A DNA stretch of 64,000 nt from Bradyrhizobiaceae bacterium. GTDB taxonomy: Bacteria > Pseudomonadota > Alphaproteobacteria > Rhizobiales > Xanthobacteraceae. This document shows, piece by piece, positions 8,048 to 16,653 of the stretch. Position numbers and translations under genes: made by a program. Below the pieces are notes generated by a model, which worked only from the letters and a program-made list of their open reading frames with translations, was not told the origin of the DNA and searched no databases. The stretch is taken from positions 18,661 through 82,660 of the forward strand of contig RXJJ01000014.1 of the NCBI GenBank assembly GCA_003963145.1, given 5' to 3'. Every line of letters starts with the position of its first letter. Positions within the stretch are counted from its first letter, which is position 1.

Positions 8048-8930
8048 TTGATCCAGGTACCATCGGCTGGCACCGAACGGCGGCGAGAAAGCCTATGAAT
8101 GGTGTCTTCTGTGCCAAGCGCGCCGTTTTCAGTTCCGGCTTCGGGCCGCTGATCAGCAATGCGTGATCGCCGGAGCGAAAGCGCAGATCGGCGTTCAAAT
8201 GTGTAAGGCCCAGGAACAGATCGCGAAAGCCATTGCCATGGCCAGACACACGGCCATAACGCGACACGTTTTCCTGAAGTGCCGCATGCATCGCGAGGCC
8301 GTGGTCCGTGAGATCGACGAACTCCTCGTCCTCACGCAACGTCGCGAGCACGCCCACGCCGCTATCGGCAGCGACGAACTCGAATAGCGATGGTCGAGCC
8401 TGAAACGCCAGGATGCCTGTCGTGGCAGCGCTGGAATGCTCATGTATGTTGGATTCCATTTCTCGTAGCGCCGCTGCTAGGCATTGCGCTACCGGTTTGA
8501 CGAGGCCGGCTGCTTCCGCCGCTGTCCGTGCCGCGATGAGAAAACGATTGCGCTGAAGATCATCGGCTTCGACCCGTGGATCAAACGTCGTTCGCATAAA
8601 CCCGCGGTACCGTGTTTCATCCAGCCAGATATTCTGGTCGCTTGCGAGTGCGGCGCGAAGATCGAGCTGCGTGATGGAATCGAGCCAACCCGTTTGTAGA
8701 AGCGGCCCTGTTCGGCCGTTGCTGGCTTCCATCATTAGTTCGATCAGCGGACACACTTCTGTCGCCGCATAACGAACCGATGGTGTATCTTTGAGCCGGC
8801 CACGCGCGTGCGCACCTACGAGATCATCAACGACCTCGAACGTTAGGTTTGCGCGCGGTGAAGGCCGACTTGGAAAATCCACAATAACGCTCAAGATAAA
8901 ATGGGAATATTTGGTTGGTGAGCAACGCAT
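8034..8930 (-). CDS. GHKL/HATPase-domain protein
   Basis: The product has 298 residues. The C-terminal half has all three ATP-binding boxes of the GHKL fold: N box EMESNIHEH (E157, N161), G1 box DSGVGV (D189-G193) and G2 box GHGNGF (G230-G234). There is no phospho-acceptor His domain or receiver, so it resembles the stand-alone HATPase proteins that pair with STAS partners rather than a two-component kinase. The N-terminal 130 residues are unassigned. It faces the STAS operon convergently and overlaps its last gene by 14 bp. The protein probably senses or switches via the STAS protein (inference from pairing). Confidence 0.72.
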   Translation of the reverse strand: MRCSPTKYSHFILSVIVDFPSRPSPRANLTFEVVDDLVGAHARGRLKDTPSVRYAATEVCPLIELMMEASNGRTGPLLQTGWLDSITQLDLRAALASDQNIWLDETRYRGFMRTTFDPRVEADDLQRNRFLIAARTAAEAAGLVKPVAQCLAAALREMESNIHEHSSAATTGILAFQARPSLFEFVAADSGVGVLATLREDEEFVDLTDHGLAMHAALQENVSRYGRVSGHGNGFRDLFLGLTHLNADLRFRSGDHALLISGPKPELKTARLAQKTPFIGFLAAVRCQPMVPGSTTRH

Positions 8931-9155
8931 TTTAGGTGAGTCGGCCCCAGTGCTGTGAGTCGATTTCTTACTCTTACCTCACATTTGGGCGTGCCCAACT
9001 GGCTCTCATGAACCGAGTCTTGCGCCTCGGCTTGTGCAGGCTGCTCTCCCTCGTACATCATATGAAGAGGAGCGGCGTGGATTGCGGGTAAATATATTCT
9101 GACGTTGCGCGCCGCATGCGGCGAGAGGTCTGGACCCCTGCTCGGCAATCTCCTT

Positions 9156-10586
9156 TCAGCGCAGGGGTTCATCTGAAAAGTACGACTCGGAGAGCCCGTA
9201 CTCCATACGGATGAAATGGCGAGCGAGGGCATGGATCACTTCCGCGGCTGAATGTAGACGCCGAAGCTCTGGTGAGGCATCCGCATCGGAGGGAACAGCG
9301 TCTGATGCGTGAGCTGTAGCTACGCGGCAGTTCTCGAAAATATAACGTTCGACAGCGATATCTTTGCGATCAGCATCGAAGCGCTTGATAACTTCAGGGC
9401 GGAGTAAGCGCGAGACATCCGTGTAGTTTTTGGCGATCCAATGCTTTGTCGGGTTTGGCTTTCCTTGCTTCGATCGCTCTCTCTTTTCGAAGACCTTGTA
9501 GAAGCTTAGAACCTCGAATGTTACCAGCCCCGCATTGCGGGCATTCAACCCCTCTCTGTAGTAGGCCAGGCGCTGAAGCAGGTCATCGTCATCGGGGATA
9601 GATCTAGAAAATACCCATTGCGACGTCGTGTGGAACACTTCTTCAGAACGTTGCACTGGAACCGGCACGGGGTTACCCGACCAGCCGTACTTCAGCACCG
9701 CATGATGGTCGTCACACCAGCTCAATATACTGAGGAAGCGATTGAGGAGTGTGCGCGCTTCTTCGGCCGAAATACGCTCGTTCGTTAGGTCCATACTAAT
9801 CGAGTGAGAATTCTTCTTTGTTCTCGGGAAAATCACGAACTGATGGCCACCAAACTCCACGCGAGTCGGCTCCTTTGGCCATGTCACATGGGTGTCCACC
9901 TCGAGATTTAGGAAGCATGAATTGCGCCGCGCCCCCAGCTTTCGGTGGAAGGCATTCCGCTCTTCCTCGCTCTCATATTCCCGCGAGTCGGTCTTGAGCG
10001 GAAGGTCGAGGTCACGCGAAGTGATGACCTCTTTGCGGAGGTGCTCGAAGAAGTCGCGCGTCAATACGAGTTGTCGCGCTGACGGGGCTCGCATCTGATC
10101 ATGGTCGTAGTCCTTATCTGCACCCTCCCGTAGCAGTGACACAGCCATATGCGAAACATAAGAAACGACCTTCCGCTTACCGCCTTCGTCTAATATCACT
10201 TTGGCGTAGTATTCGCTTCCGTTCCGCTCATGGGCAATCGAGAGCGCAAAGCTAACCACGGACCTACACGCTTCATCGTTGGCAATTACGGCTGCAATCG
10301 ACCGCAACAAGGTTTTAGATTCTCGAACGGACGCCGATGGTCCGCCGACCGCGCACAAACCACCAACGAGCAGCGAAACGTGTCCTGCCCAACCTGGCAG
10401 TGTGGGGAGGAATCCCAGCACTGCGCTAGAGATTTGCTCATCCGTAAGGCGAACACCGGCATTTTCGCGACCGCGGGGCAGTAGGCCGTAACCTCGCAGA
10501 GTTTCGAAGCGCTGGAGGGTCTCATGGTAGGCTCCCGGCGCGGCTAGTGCCCGGTGCAGGATGTCGCAGAGGTGACGCGCGTACAT
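9156..10586 (-). CDS. Unrecognised protein with HEPN-like RX4H motif
   Basis: The product has 476 residues. No family is certain; the C-terminal third is somewhat like MauJ/Apea-type HEPN-like domains. The helical C-terminus carries ENCRVATAH, an R-x4-H motif of the kind used by HEPN ribonucleases, within a region preceded by FYKVFEKRERSK and followed by a further long helix. The N-terminal 300 residues are unassigned. It is divergently transcribed from a DUF5677-like gene (103 bp between starts). An RNase effector is a hypothesis based only on this motif. Confidence 0.5.
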   Translation of the reverse strand: MYARHLCDILHRALAAPGAYHETLQRFETLRGYGLLPRGRENAGVRLTDEQISSAVLGFLPTLPGWAGHVSLLVGGLCAVGGPSASVRESKTLLRSIAAVIANDEACRSVVSFALSIAHERNGSEYYAKVILDEGGKRKVVSYVSHMAVSLLREGADKDYDHDQMRAPSARQLVLTRDFFEHLRKEVITSRDLDLPLKTDSREYESEEERNAFHRKLGARRNSCFLNLEVDTHVTWPKEPTRVEFGGHQFVIFPRTKKNSHSISMDLTNERISAEEARTLLNRFLSILSWCDDHHAVLKYGWSGNPVPVPVQRSEEVFHTTSQWVFSRSIPDDDDLLQRLAYYREGLNARNAGLVTFEVLSFYKVFEKRERSKQGKPNPTKHWIAKNYTDVSRLLRPEVIKRFDADRKDIAVERYIFENCRVATAHASDAVPSDADASPELRRLHSAAEVIHALARHFIRMEYGLSESYFSDEPLR

Positions 10587-10689
10587 AGAGAACTCGATAG
10601 TCTAGCTTCATGGAATACACGGCGGCGCCCCTTCGAGCGGTCACCCGCACCGCTAGGAATCTTGGATCGGAACGATACAACAGTGATCA

Positions 10690-12297
10690 ATGCACATTGC
10701 CGGGCGGGTGCGCAACGACAGGAGTAGGATCTTGGCTGACGAACTGCGCAAACCGGTCCTACAGGATCACATAGTAGTCAAACGCAAGCTCGTGCCGACC
10801 TTCGTGCACAAGCTCGGAGGAAAGCTGTCCCAATATTCCTGGACCCGCCAACTCGTGCCCGAGGCCCTGTGGATTGGTCTGGTCATCGACCATTTTGGCT
10901 ATGAGGAGGCTCGGGGCTATTGTCGTACCTTAGGCCGAACGGCCTGCGCGGCGATGGACGAGGCCGAGCGCTCGATGTTCGTTAAGTTCAGCGCGTTCGC
11001 AGAGCTTTCAGAGGCGATGAAGGTGTCGATGACGTCCGCGCTAGATCCTTCTATCCTCACAGCGATCCGTCAATCACTGGCGCCGCTGGCAGTCGTGGCG
11101 CCTGATCATCCTTTGGCGTTCTTGGGAAGTGTGGACGCCACGCCCGAGCAGAAGGAGCGCTTGCCCGAATTGCTCCGCGAACTTTACGACCGCAATGGCC
11201 GCGTAGCGGTACTATCTATGGCACTTGGCTATGAGCTGGGATTAGACCAAGGCAAGCTTCACGTCGCGGAGCCCTTGGTCGATGACCTTATTGAGCGGCT
11301 CAAGGTTATCAACCGCTATCCGGATACGGAGGAAGCGCGGCGCGCCGCTGGCGCCTTTCGAGCGGCGGCATCGAGTTTGTTCATGACTGTGAAGCTGGAT
11401 GGCGGCGGCTTCGAGGACGACGCGTTGTGGGTAGAGGCGTTCTGGGGTTGTATTTCTGGTTTTGGTCCCTGCCATTTCCCGGACACTCTCGAAGATGAGA
11501 CCACCGACAGCGAAGATGACCTAGAGCGGTTCGTCTTCGCTTTTCGCAACGCCGTTCGAGCAGATCTGCGCGCCAGACTAGCGAACTGGCCGCTGGATCT
11601 GAACGCGGTTGAGGTCTTCGAGGTGGTGACGGCACTCCTTTGCCGACAGGCGGCGCTGACCATGGAGATGGCATCTTCGCCGGGCGTCTGGACCCCGCAC
11701 ATTGCCCCCATCCTATTAAGGGCGATCGCTGACGTCTTCATCAGCCTAGCTTGGATTCTGAAGGACCCTGGACCGCGGGCGCGGCGGTTTGTTGAGGACG
11801 GGCAGGGCGCCGTCAAGCTGCAGATCGCCCATCAGAAGCGAGCGCTGGAAGCCGCGACTGACCCGGAAGATGCCGAGGAACTGCGGCAGATGATCGAAAT
11901 CTGGAGTAACTGGTTGGCGGGCCAACGGATGGAGGTATTCGTCGAGGTGAACCTCGGCAACTGGTCTGGTCTCAACGCGCGAAAAATGGCCGAGGAAGCG
12001 GGCTTCATTGACTTCTACAACTATGTCTATCAGCCGTTTAGTGGCGTCGCCCATTCAAACTGGGCCCATGTGAGCATGTTTAATACGGTCCCCTGCCAGA
12101 ATCCGGCACACCGCGGGCATCGTGGCGCGGCGATCGCGCCTGTGCCGGTTGATCTGAACTGGCTCTATCTGGCGTCAAAGTATCTCAGCAAGACGTTCGG
12201 GCATTTTGACAGCGTGAATGGCCTAAATCTACCTCATGCCGCTTTCGATCTTGTCGGCGCGCAATTGTTGGAGGCGCCTGACGAGGCCGACAGCTAG
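10690..12297 (+). CDS. DUF5677-like protein
   Basis: The product has 535 residues and is helical throughout. The C-terminal part (ADVFISLAWILKDPG, then GFIDFYNYVYQPFSGVAHSNW near 455-475) resembles the DUF5677 family, whose function is unknown. No catalytic motif could be named. An alternative TTG start at 10732, seven bases after an AGGAG, has a better ribosome site than ATG 10690 and would remove 14 poorly structured residues. The gene is divergent from the HEPN-like candidate, so the two may form a functional pair. Confidence 0.5.
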   Translation: MHIAGRVRNDRSRILADELRKPVLQDHIVVKRKLVPTFVHKLGGKLSQYSWTRQLVPEALWIGLVIDHFGYEEARGYCRTLGRTACAAMDEAERSMFVKFSAFAELSEAMKVSMTSALDPSILTAIRQSLAPLAVVAPDHPLAFLGSVDATPEQKERLPELLRELYDRNGRVAVLSMALGYELGLDQGKLHVAEPLVDDLIERLKVINRYPDTEEARRAAGAFRAAASSLFMTVKLDGGGFEDDALWVEAFWGCISGFGPCHFPDTLEDETTDSEDDLERFVFAFRNAVRADLRARLANWPLDLNAVEVFEVVTALLCRQAALTMEMASSPGVWTPHIAPILLRAIADVFISLAWILKDPGPRARRFVEDGQGAVKLQIAHQKRALEAATDPEDAEELRQMIEIWSNWLAGQRMEVFVEVNLGNWSGLNARKMAEEAGFIDFYNYVYQPFSGVAHSNWAHVSMFNTVPCQNPAHRGHRGAAIAPVPVDLNWLYLASKYLSKTFGHFDSVNGLNLPHAAFDLVGAQLLEAPDEADS

Positions 12298-12377
12298 GAT
12301 CGGCTACTGGCTAGTGCCGATCGCGGGCCAATGTCTGGTGCTCGCGCAAGCTGACATTCGGATTCCGAACTAGAGAT

Positions 12378-12968
12378 TCAAAGCTGCTCTTTCACAGCAT
12401 CTGGAACTTTTTCGAGTGATGGCTTGAAATCTTTGAACGTCTTTTCGTTCTGCTTGATGCAATCGGCGATGGCGGTCAGCATGGTGCCGCCCTTGGTTTC
12501 AAAGCTCGCAGTAAAGTTCGGTAGATTACCCGGCATGACGAGAGTGAAGTAGCGCGTATTCCAAAGAGGCTCGGTAAGCGCTGTGGGTTTGACCTGTTGA
12601 ATAATGATTGTGTTTTTGTTTTTGACGTTAAATATGAAGTCGAACCCGGAAATGAGTCCAGAATTGTTTGCCCCGTAGAGATTCCAGCGCAGCGTGCCAA
12701 TGTCTGGTCCCTCGATTTGCCATTCTGTATCGTAGACTAAGACCCAGAGTTCGCCGTCAACAAGCGATCGGTGGATCTGAATGATTGAACCATCCTTCTT
12801 GGTCGCCTCACCGAAACAGGTGGCTTGACCGGTGTCGGTCTCGGCGCCGCCAATGACCGTCCAGAACCTGTCTGTCTCTTTCTTGTAAAAGGTCTTCTCT
12901 TCTGCCTCGATCAGAGTCGTGAAGAGAAGGGCCGTTAAGAAGGTTACGATTGGAAGAAACATCTTCAC
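12378..12968 (-). CDS. Exported protein of unknown function
   Basis: The product has 196 residues and begins with a classical signal peptide (KMFLPIVTFLTALLFTTL) ending near IEAEE. The mature part is rich in beta-strands with Trp and Thr, and no family is recognised. It starts with a GTG overlapping the stop of the lipoprotein gene upstream by four bases (GTGA); an ATG at 12962 is possible. It is the last gene of a three-gene envelope operon with the lipoprotein and the DUF4870-like membrane protein. Confidence 0.65.
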   Translation of the reverse strand: MKMFLPIVTFLTALLFTTLIEAEEKTFYKKETDRFWTVIGGAETDTGQATCFGEATKKDGSIIQIHRSLVDGELWVLVYDTEWQIEGPDIGTLRWNLYGANNSGLISGFDFIFNVKNKNTIIIQQVKPTALTEPLWNTRYFTLVMPGNLPNFTASFETKGGTMLTAIADCIKQNEKTFKDFKPSLEKVPDAVKEQL

Positions 12969-13387
12969 GGCAGCACCGTCACGTAGTTCTGGCCGTTAGC
13001 TAGGGGCTGGACGACGTAGTTCACCAAGGTGTCGGTCGTAAGCGCAAAACCCTTCTTGGGGGCCTCGACTCTGATCTTGGCGATCTCCTCCTCAGAAGCC
13101 TGCTTGGTAAATCGCATCATTTCGATGATGTCGGTGGTGATAAGAACGGAGCAACGATTTTTGGTGCTGTCCTTATCAGTAGATACTTCTGTCGCGCTCT
13201 TGGTTTGAACGACGAAGACGCTCGGTGGGGCTTCGATAAATTGTCCGAACTGCTGCTTGTCGAAGAGCTCTTTGACCTTCGACAGCACGGCGCTGTCGGA
13301 GCAGGGCGAGTCGTTACAGGCGGCGAGTAACCCGGTAATTGCAAAAGCTGCGGTCACGCCAAGCAAGCGGATCATTGATTTCTGCAT
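12965..13387 (-). CDS. Small lipoprotein
   Basis: From ATG 13387 the product has 140 residues. A signal sequence of basic start plus hydrophobic core ends in the lipobox LLAAC followed by NDSPC, so the mature protein should be lipid-anchored at that Cys. A further 17 codons are open upstream, but the signal peptide fixes the start at MQKSMIRLL. The mature region (KVKELFDKQQ..., then VLITTDIIEMMRFTKQ) resembles small envelope proteins of unknown function. It lies 4 bp after the DUF4870-like gene and overlaps the following gene, so it is co-translated with it. Confidence 0.65.
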   Translation of the reverse strand: MQKSMIRLLGVTAAFAITGLLAACNDSPCSDSAVLSKVKELFDKQQFGQFIEAPPSVFVVQTKSATEVSTDKDSTKNRCSVLITTDIIEMMRFTKQASEEEIAKIRVEAPKKGFALTTDTLVNYVVQPLANGQNYVTVLP

Positions 13388-13391
13388 GACA

Positions 13392-13763
13392 TCAACCGAA
13401 CAGCCACGAGGTAGGCTGGGGAATCGGTCGCCCGTCATTCAGGAGGATTAGGCCCTTAATGGTCCGGACCAGGGTCCAGACAAACCACCACAAGAGGATC
13501 GGTCCGCCGACATACAGGAAAAGAAGAAAACTTCCGACCCCGAGATAAAGCAGGCCGATCCAGAATGTGCGGACTTGAAACTGGAAGTGGCTTTGAAGAA
13601 AGCCGGTGGCGGTGGGTTTCTTGACGTAGGCGATTATGACGCCGACCAGCGCGGTTATTCCGGTCAAAAACCCAATTAGATAAAGAAGATAGACTGCAAG
13701 AGCATAGCCCTTGTCGTTCGCGGCAGGTGTTTCCACTGCCGGCCGGTCAACTGCGTTGGTCAC
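13392..13763 (-). CDS. DUF4870-like small membrane protein
   Basis: The product has 123 residues with about three hydrophobic segments: ALAVYLLYLIGFLTGITALVGVII, FWIGLLYLGVGSFLLFLYVGG and ILLWWFVWTLV. The YLLYLIGF...IIAYVKK...SHFQFQVRTFW pattern matches the DUF4870 group of inner-membrane proteins, often seen next to envelope or island genes. It starts at a GTG preceded by a purine-rich stretch. It is the first gene of the minus-strand envelope operon and is divergent from the XRE regulator. Confidence 0.65.
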   Translation of the reverse strand: MTNAVDRPAVETPAANDKGYALAVYLLYLIGFLTGITALVGVIIAYVKKPTATGFLQSHFQFQVRTFWIGLLYLGVGSFLLFLYVGGPILLWWFVWTLVRTIKGLILLNDGRPIPQPTSWLFG

Positions 13764-13887
13764 TTAACCTGCCCCCTTAATTGCAAACATTGCCTGCTTT
13801 CCAATTCGGGAAAGTCTACGGGAAATTGACGTCAATGTGCAATATAATGCGTCGCATTAAAGTGCAACGCTATGGCCGTCTAGCTGC

Positions 13888-14139
13888 ATGTCGGATGACG
13901 TGCGGCGAATGGTTGGCGATAACGTTCGGAGGCTAAGGCTTGATGCCGAATTGTCTCAAGCCGAGCTTGCCGATCGGATGGGAGTAGATCGAGCGTACGT
14001 TAGTGGCTTGGAGCAAGGACAGCGAAATCCCACGGTTGTGAGCTTATGGCACGTTGCGCAGGCGTTAAAGGTGCCCATGCGTGCTTTCTTTGAAGAAGCG
14101 AAAAAGCGGAGTGCTAAAGAAAATCAGAGCAAGCGTTAA
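13888..14139 (+). CDS. XRE-family helix-turn-helix regulator
   Basis: The product has 83 residues, nearly all of it one HTH_3 domain: VGDNVRRLRLDAELSQAELA then MGVDRAYVSGLEQGQRNPT, the classic Cro/CI recognition-helix pattern. It is expected to bind DNA as a dimer. It is divergent from the envelope operon (124 bp between), the usual setting for repression of the neighbour and of itself. Its 3' end overlaps the phosphatase gene on the other strand by 26 bp. It could also be the main regulator of the left cargo. Confidence 0.85.
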   Translation: MSDDVRRMVGDNVRRLRLDAELSQAELADRMGVDRAYVSGLEQGQRNPTVVSLWHVAQALKVPMRAFFEEAKKRSAKENQSKR

Positions 14140-14800
14140 TTCGCGCTTGAGCTAAAATCCTCTCAACATTCGACGATTGGTCGGTAAATACAGCCGCTGT
14201 CAGCGGGTTTCCAAATACAGCTCCAGTGTCGATGTTTACTCGATTAGTGCGGATATCGGGCTCGCCGTTTTCGGTGGGCGTATGTCCGTGAACGATGAGT
14301 CGTTCGAAGCGCTTGTTCGACGAGAGGAATGGCTCTCTGATCCAGAGCAGGTCTAAATCATCTTGCTGGGCGAGCGGGCGATGCGGGTCGACTCCCGCAT
14401 GCACGAAGAAGCGCAGGCCATCGTCATGGAACTTCGGGAGTTGCCGAAGCCAGTCGATATGATCTTTCGGTATTTGATAGGCGTTGCTTACGCCATAGCT
14501 TTCGAGCGTTTGAATGCCTCCATTGCGTAGCCAACGATCTTCCCAATCCGGATGATCTGTTGCCGCGAGCAACATGTCCTCATGATTGCCCATCAGGCAG
14601 ATAACCTGTTTGGGGCGCGCATGCTGCAGGGCCATGAGAAATTTAATTGCCCCTCGACTGTCCGGACCGCGGTCAATGTAGTCGCCGAGAAAAATGAAAC
14701 GTGCGTCGTGTTCGCTGGCATCTTGTTCGCATAGCTCAACGAGTTGTTTCAGTTGCCGCAGGCAACCATGGACATCGCCAACTGCATAGGTTCGCACCAT
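14114..14800 (-). CDS. PPP-type metallophosphatase (Ser/Thr phosphatase/Ap4A-hydrolase-like)
   Basis: From ATG 14800 (GAGAG eight bases upstream) the product has 228 residues; upstream in-frame ATGs at 14818 and 14827 are possible. All PPP-family metal-site signatures are present: GDVHG, GDYIDRGPDS and GNHED, plus a VHAGVDP and a VHGHTPTE segment for the remaining metal ligands. Bacterial relatives dephosphorylate proteins or hydrolyse dinucleotide polyphosphates. It follows the zinc-ribbon gene on the same strand. Whether it belongs to a defence operon or is an island housekeeping function cannot be told. Confidence 0.85.
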   Translation of the reverse strand: MVRTYAVGDVHGCLRQLKQLVELCEQDASEHDARFIFLGDYIDRGPDSRGAIKFLMALQHARPKQVICLMGNHEDMLLAATDHPDWEDRWLRNGGIQTLESYGVSNAYQIPKDHIDWLRQLPKFHDDGLRFFVHAGVDPHRPLAQQDDLDLLWIREPFLSSNKRFERLIVHGHTPTENGEPDIRTNRVNIDTGAVFGNPLTAAVFTDQSSNVERILAQARINACSDFL

Positions 14801-14838
14801 TGAAATTCTCTCAATCATCGTAGTCATATGGCTTTAGT

Positions 14839-15030
14839 TCAGCGAGAGATTAGCTCATCGCTATAGTCAGCGCTGATCGAAGCGTCGTTATCATTCGCGT
14901 CCTCACTCCTCGTCGGCGAGATATGTCGTGCTCCACAGGCCGGGCAATCATCGTCACAGGTCGCCGACCAGACATCTGACCAATCGTGACCGCATCTATA
15001 GCAGGTGTAAAAGTTTCGAAAGAGTGTCAT
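14839..15030 (-). CDS. Small zinc-ribbon protein
   Basis: From ATG 15030 the product has 63 residues: a TLFRNFYTCYRCGHDW start, then DDDCPACGARH. Two CxxC knuckles form one zinc ribbon. Proteins of this shape are common accessory genes on plasmids and islands of proteobacteria, without known function. The frame is open 16 codons further upstream (15078), but the conserved-looking part starts at MTLFRNF. It lies between DUF2958 and the phosphatase on the same strand. Confidence 0.6.
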   Translation of the reverse strand: MTLFRNFYTCYRCGHDWSDVWSATCDDDCPACGARHISPTRSEDANDNDASISADYSDELISR

Positions 15031-15082
15031 CTCTGCACGCAGTAGTTGGTAGTGCGGCGGCCAAAATGACCGCCGCATTTAA

Positions 15083-15427
15083 TTAGGTGACAATTCGTCC
15101 TTTCATCCGCGCTTCTTCAACGAAGTGCGAGAGCGGCTTATCGGTGACGAAATGCGCATCGCGCTCGACAGACAGGCCAAGTCTGCCTTTCACCGAGCTT
15201 ATTTCCGCGAGACTAACGTAGCCAAGTTCCGGGAAACCGAGTCCCAAGTCACAAAGGCCAAACACACGATCAGGATCGTCCGGATCCACCTCGGTGAGGA
15301 GCCACGTGGCTGCGCCATCGGGCGCGAACAATTTGACGACCGGGACGTGATCTTGATCGTCAGCGAGCGCGTTGACGAGAAGTTGGACTTGATCGGCCAA
15401 GGTGAGGAGGCTTTGTCCAAGAGTCAT
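15083..15427 (-). CDS. DUF2958-family protein
   Basis: The product has 114 residues. The segments VKLFAPDGAATWLLTEVDPDD, FGLCDLGLGFPELGYVSL and GLSVERDAHF match the DUF2958 family, found mostly on plasmids, ICEs and islands. It usually accompanies ssDNA-handling or antirestriction-type genes; its biochemical role is unknown. Its ATG overlaps the stop of the upstream PD-(D/E)XK-like gene by four bases, so the two are coupled. Confidence 0.8.
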   Translation of the reverse strand: MTLGQSLLTLADQVQLLVNALADDQDHVPVVKLFAPDGAATWLLTEVDPDDPDRVFGLCDLGLGFPELGYVSLAEISSVKGRLGLSVERDAHFVTDKPLSHFVEEARMKGRIVT

Positions 15428-16653
15428 GACGCCCCTCGTTCGTTTGCCGGTGAGTTCATCGTCTCGGCGGGTGCGCGCTGCGGTACTGTGGTTGGACGAA
15501 CTGGAAGTCGCCGGCGGTTCCGGTCGACGAAGCGGCTTGGCAAGTTTTTTTTAGCCGCCGTGTTTGTTTGGGGATCGGGCGCCGCGCCGACCTCTTCGAG
15601 GGCGAGGTCATAAATTCGACCGAAGTCCAAATAGCGCCGCCACAAAGACGAAGCCAATTTCGTTGAGCCGGCCGCATTGATGGCGTCGACGAATGCTTCC
15701 AGCGTCACCGGTTCAAATGCGACGCGGTTTGCGTCTTGGTCTTCGCGATGAATAAGTTCGTTCTCGTAGACCTTGAAAGCGGTCATGACGCGGCGGTTAA
15801 GGCGTGGGCCGATGGTCATGAAGATGGCGCGTGTGGTGATGCCCTGATCAACAATAAGTTGAGCAAGCATATGCTCCCGCCATAATTGCTCCAGGGCTAG
15901 AGAGCGTAGGAGCGCGCTGTCCGGGTCTGTGTAGAGATGAACTTGTCTCGATGCCTCGGTGTATCGATTGCGTATGCGAGCCGCGGGGCCGGTCATGTCT
16001 TCGGAATATTTTACCTCAATGAAGATCGTGCCGGAGGTCCCCCCGGGCGTCATGACGTGGACGGCGGCGTCAAACGCGGTGCCGTCGTTAAGAAAGCGAG
16101 CTTCGCGTCGGCCAGGGGAGTGCTCGAAGGCGATGTGCTCGACCGTGTGGACGAACTCTGGCAACAAATGTCGGAAGACGGCGGTGGCGAGTTTGAGATC
16201 GAGCGCAAGTGGGCCGAGGAGATTAAATGTCAACGGCATTGAGGAGAGAGCGTTAGCAAATAAACGTTCTTCGTCGATTGCAGCGCCTTCTTCCCTCAGT
16301 AGCAATTCGCAGAGGACGAGACGATGAACCTTATCGTCGATGAAGTTCTTGCCCGCTTCTGCGGCAGCGTTACTGAGGTTGGAAGCGAAGCCGAATGTTT
16401 TTGTGACGTTATCGATCGTTCGAGTTACGGCGCTGTTGGGGATGTTATGGTCCTTAAGCCAACAACCCTGCAGGAGCCGGGCGGCGCGGCGGAAGCGTGT
16501 GTCGATGAAGCAATAGAGGTTGTGGCGCTTCAGCAGCTCGTCGGGGACGAGCGGGACACGAGGCAAGCTTACGAAGGACGCGGAAATCTTATCATCCCGT
16601 TTGCGCCGGCTTGATGTATTGGCGGAAACGGTAACAGTGCGAGTCGCGGTCAT
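15424..16653 (-). CDS. Predicted PD-(D/E)XK nuclease-like protein
   Basis: From ATG 16653, six bases after AGGAG, the product has 409 residues. The centre holds GTAFDAAVHV (D195) followed by GTIFIEVKYSED (E213, K215), the D...ExK active-site pattern of restriction-endonuclease folds. An upstream helix carries acidic residues that could complete the site. It resembles the PGN_0703-type predicted restriction endonuclease-like group, though I cannot verify that. The last 60 residues are basic and Pro-rich. It starts an operon with DUF2958, the zinc-ribbon protein and the phosphatase. A DNA-cleaving defence or stabilisation role is inferred. Confidence 0.65.
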   Translation of the reverse strand: MTATRTVTVSANTSSRRKRDDKISASFVSLPRVPLVPDELLKRHNLYCFIDTRFRRAARLLQGCWLKDHNIPNSAVTRTIDNVTKTFGFASNLSNAAAEAGKNFIDDKVHRLVLCELLLREEGAAIDEERLFANALSSMPLTFNLLGPLALDLKLATAVFRHLLPEFVHTVEHIAFEHSPGRREARFLNDGTAFDAAVHVMTPGGTSGTIFIEVKYSEDMTGPAARIRNRYTEASRQVHLYTDPDSALLRSLALEQLWREHMLAQLIVDQGITTRAIFMTIGPRLNRRVMTAFKVYENELIHREDQDANRVAFEPVTLEAFVDAINAAGSTKLASSLWRRYLDFGRIYDLALEEVGAAPDPQTNTAAKKNLPSRFVDRNRRRLPVRPTTVPQRAPAETMNSPANERGAS

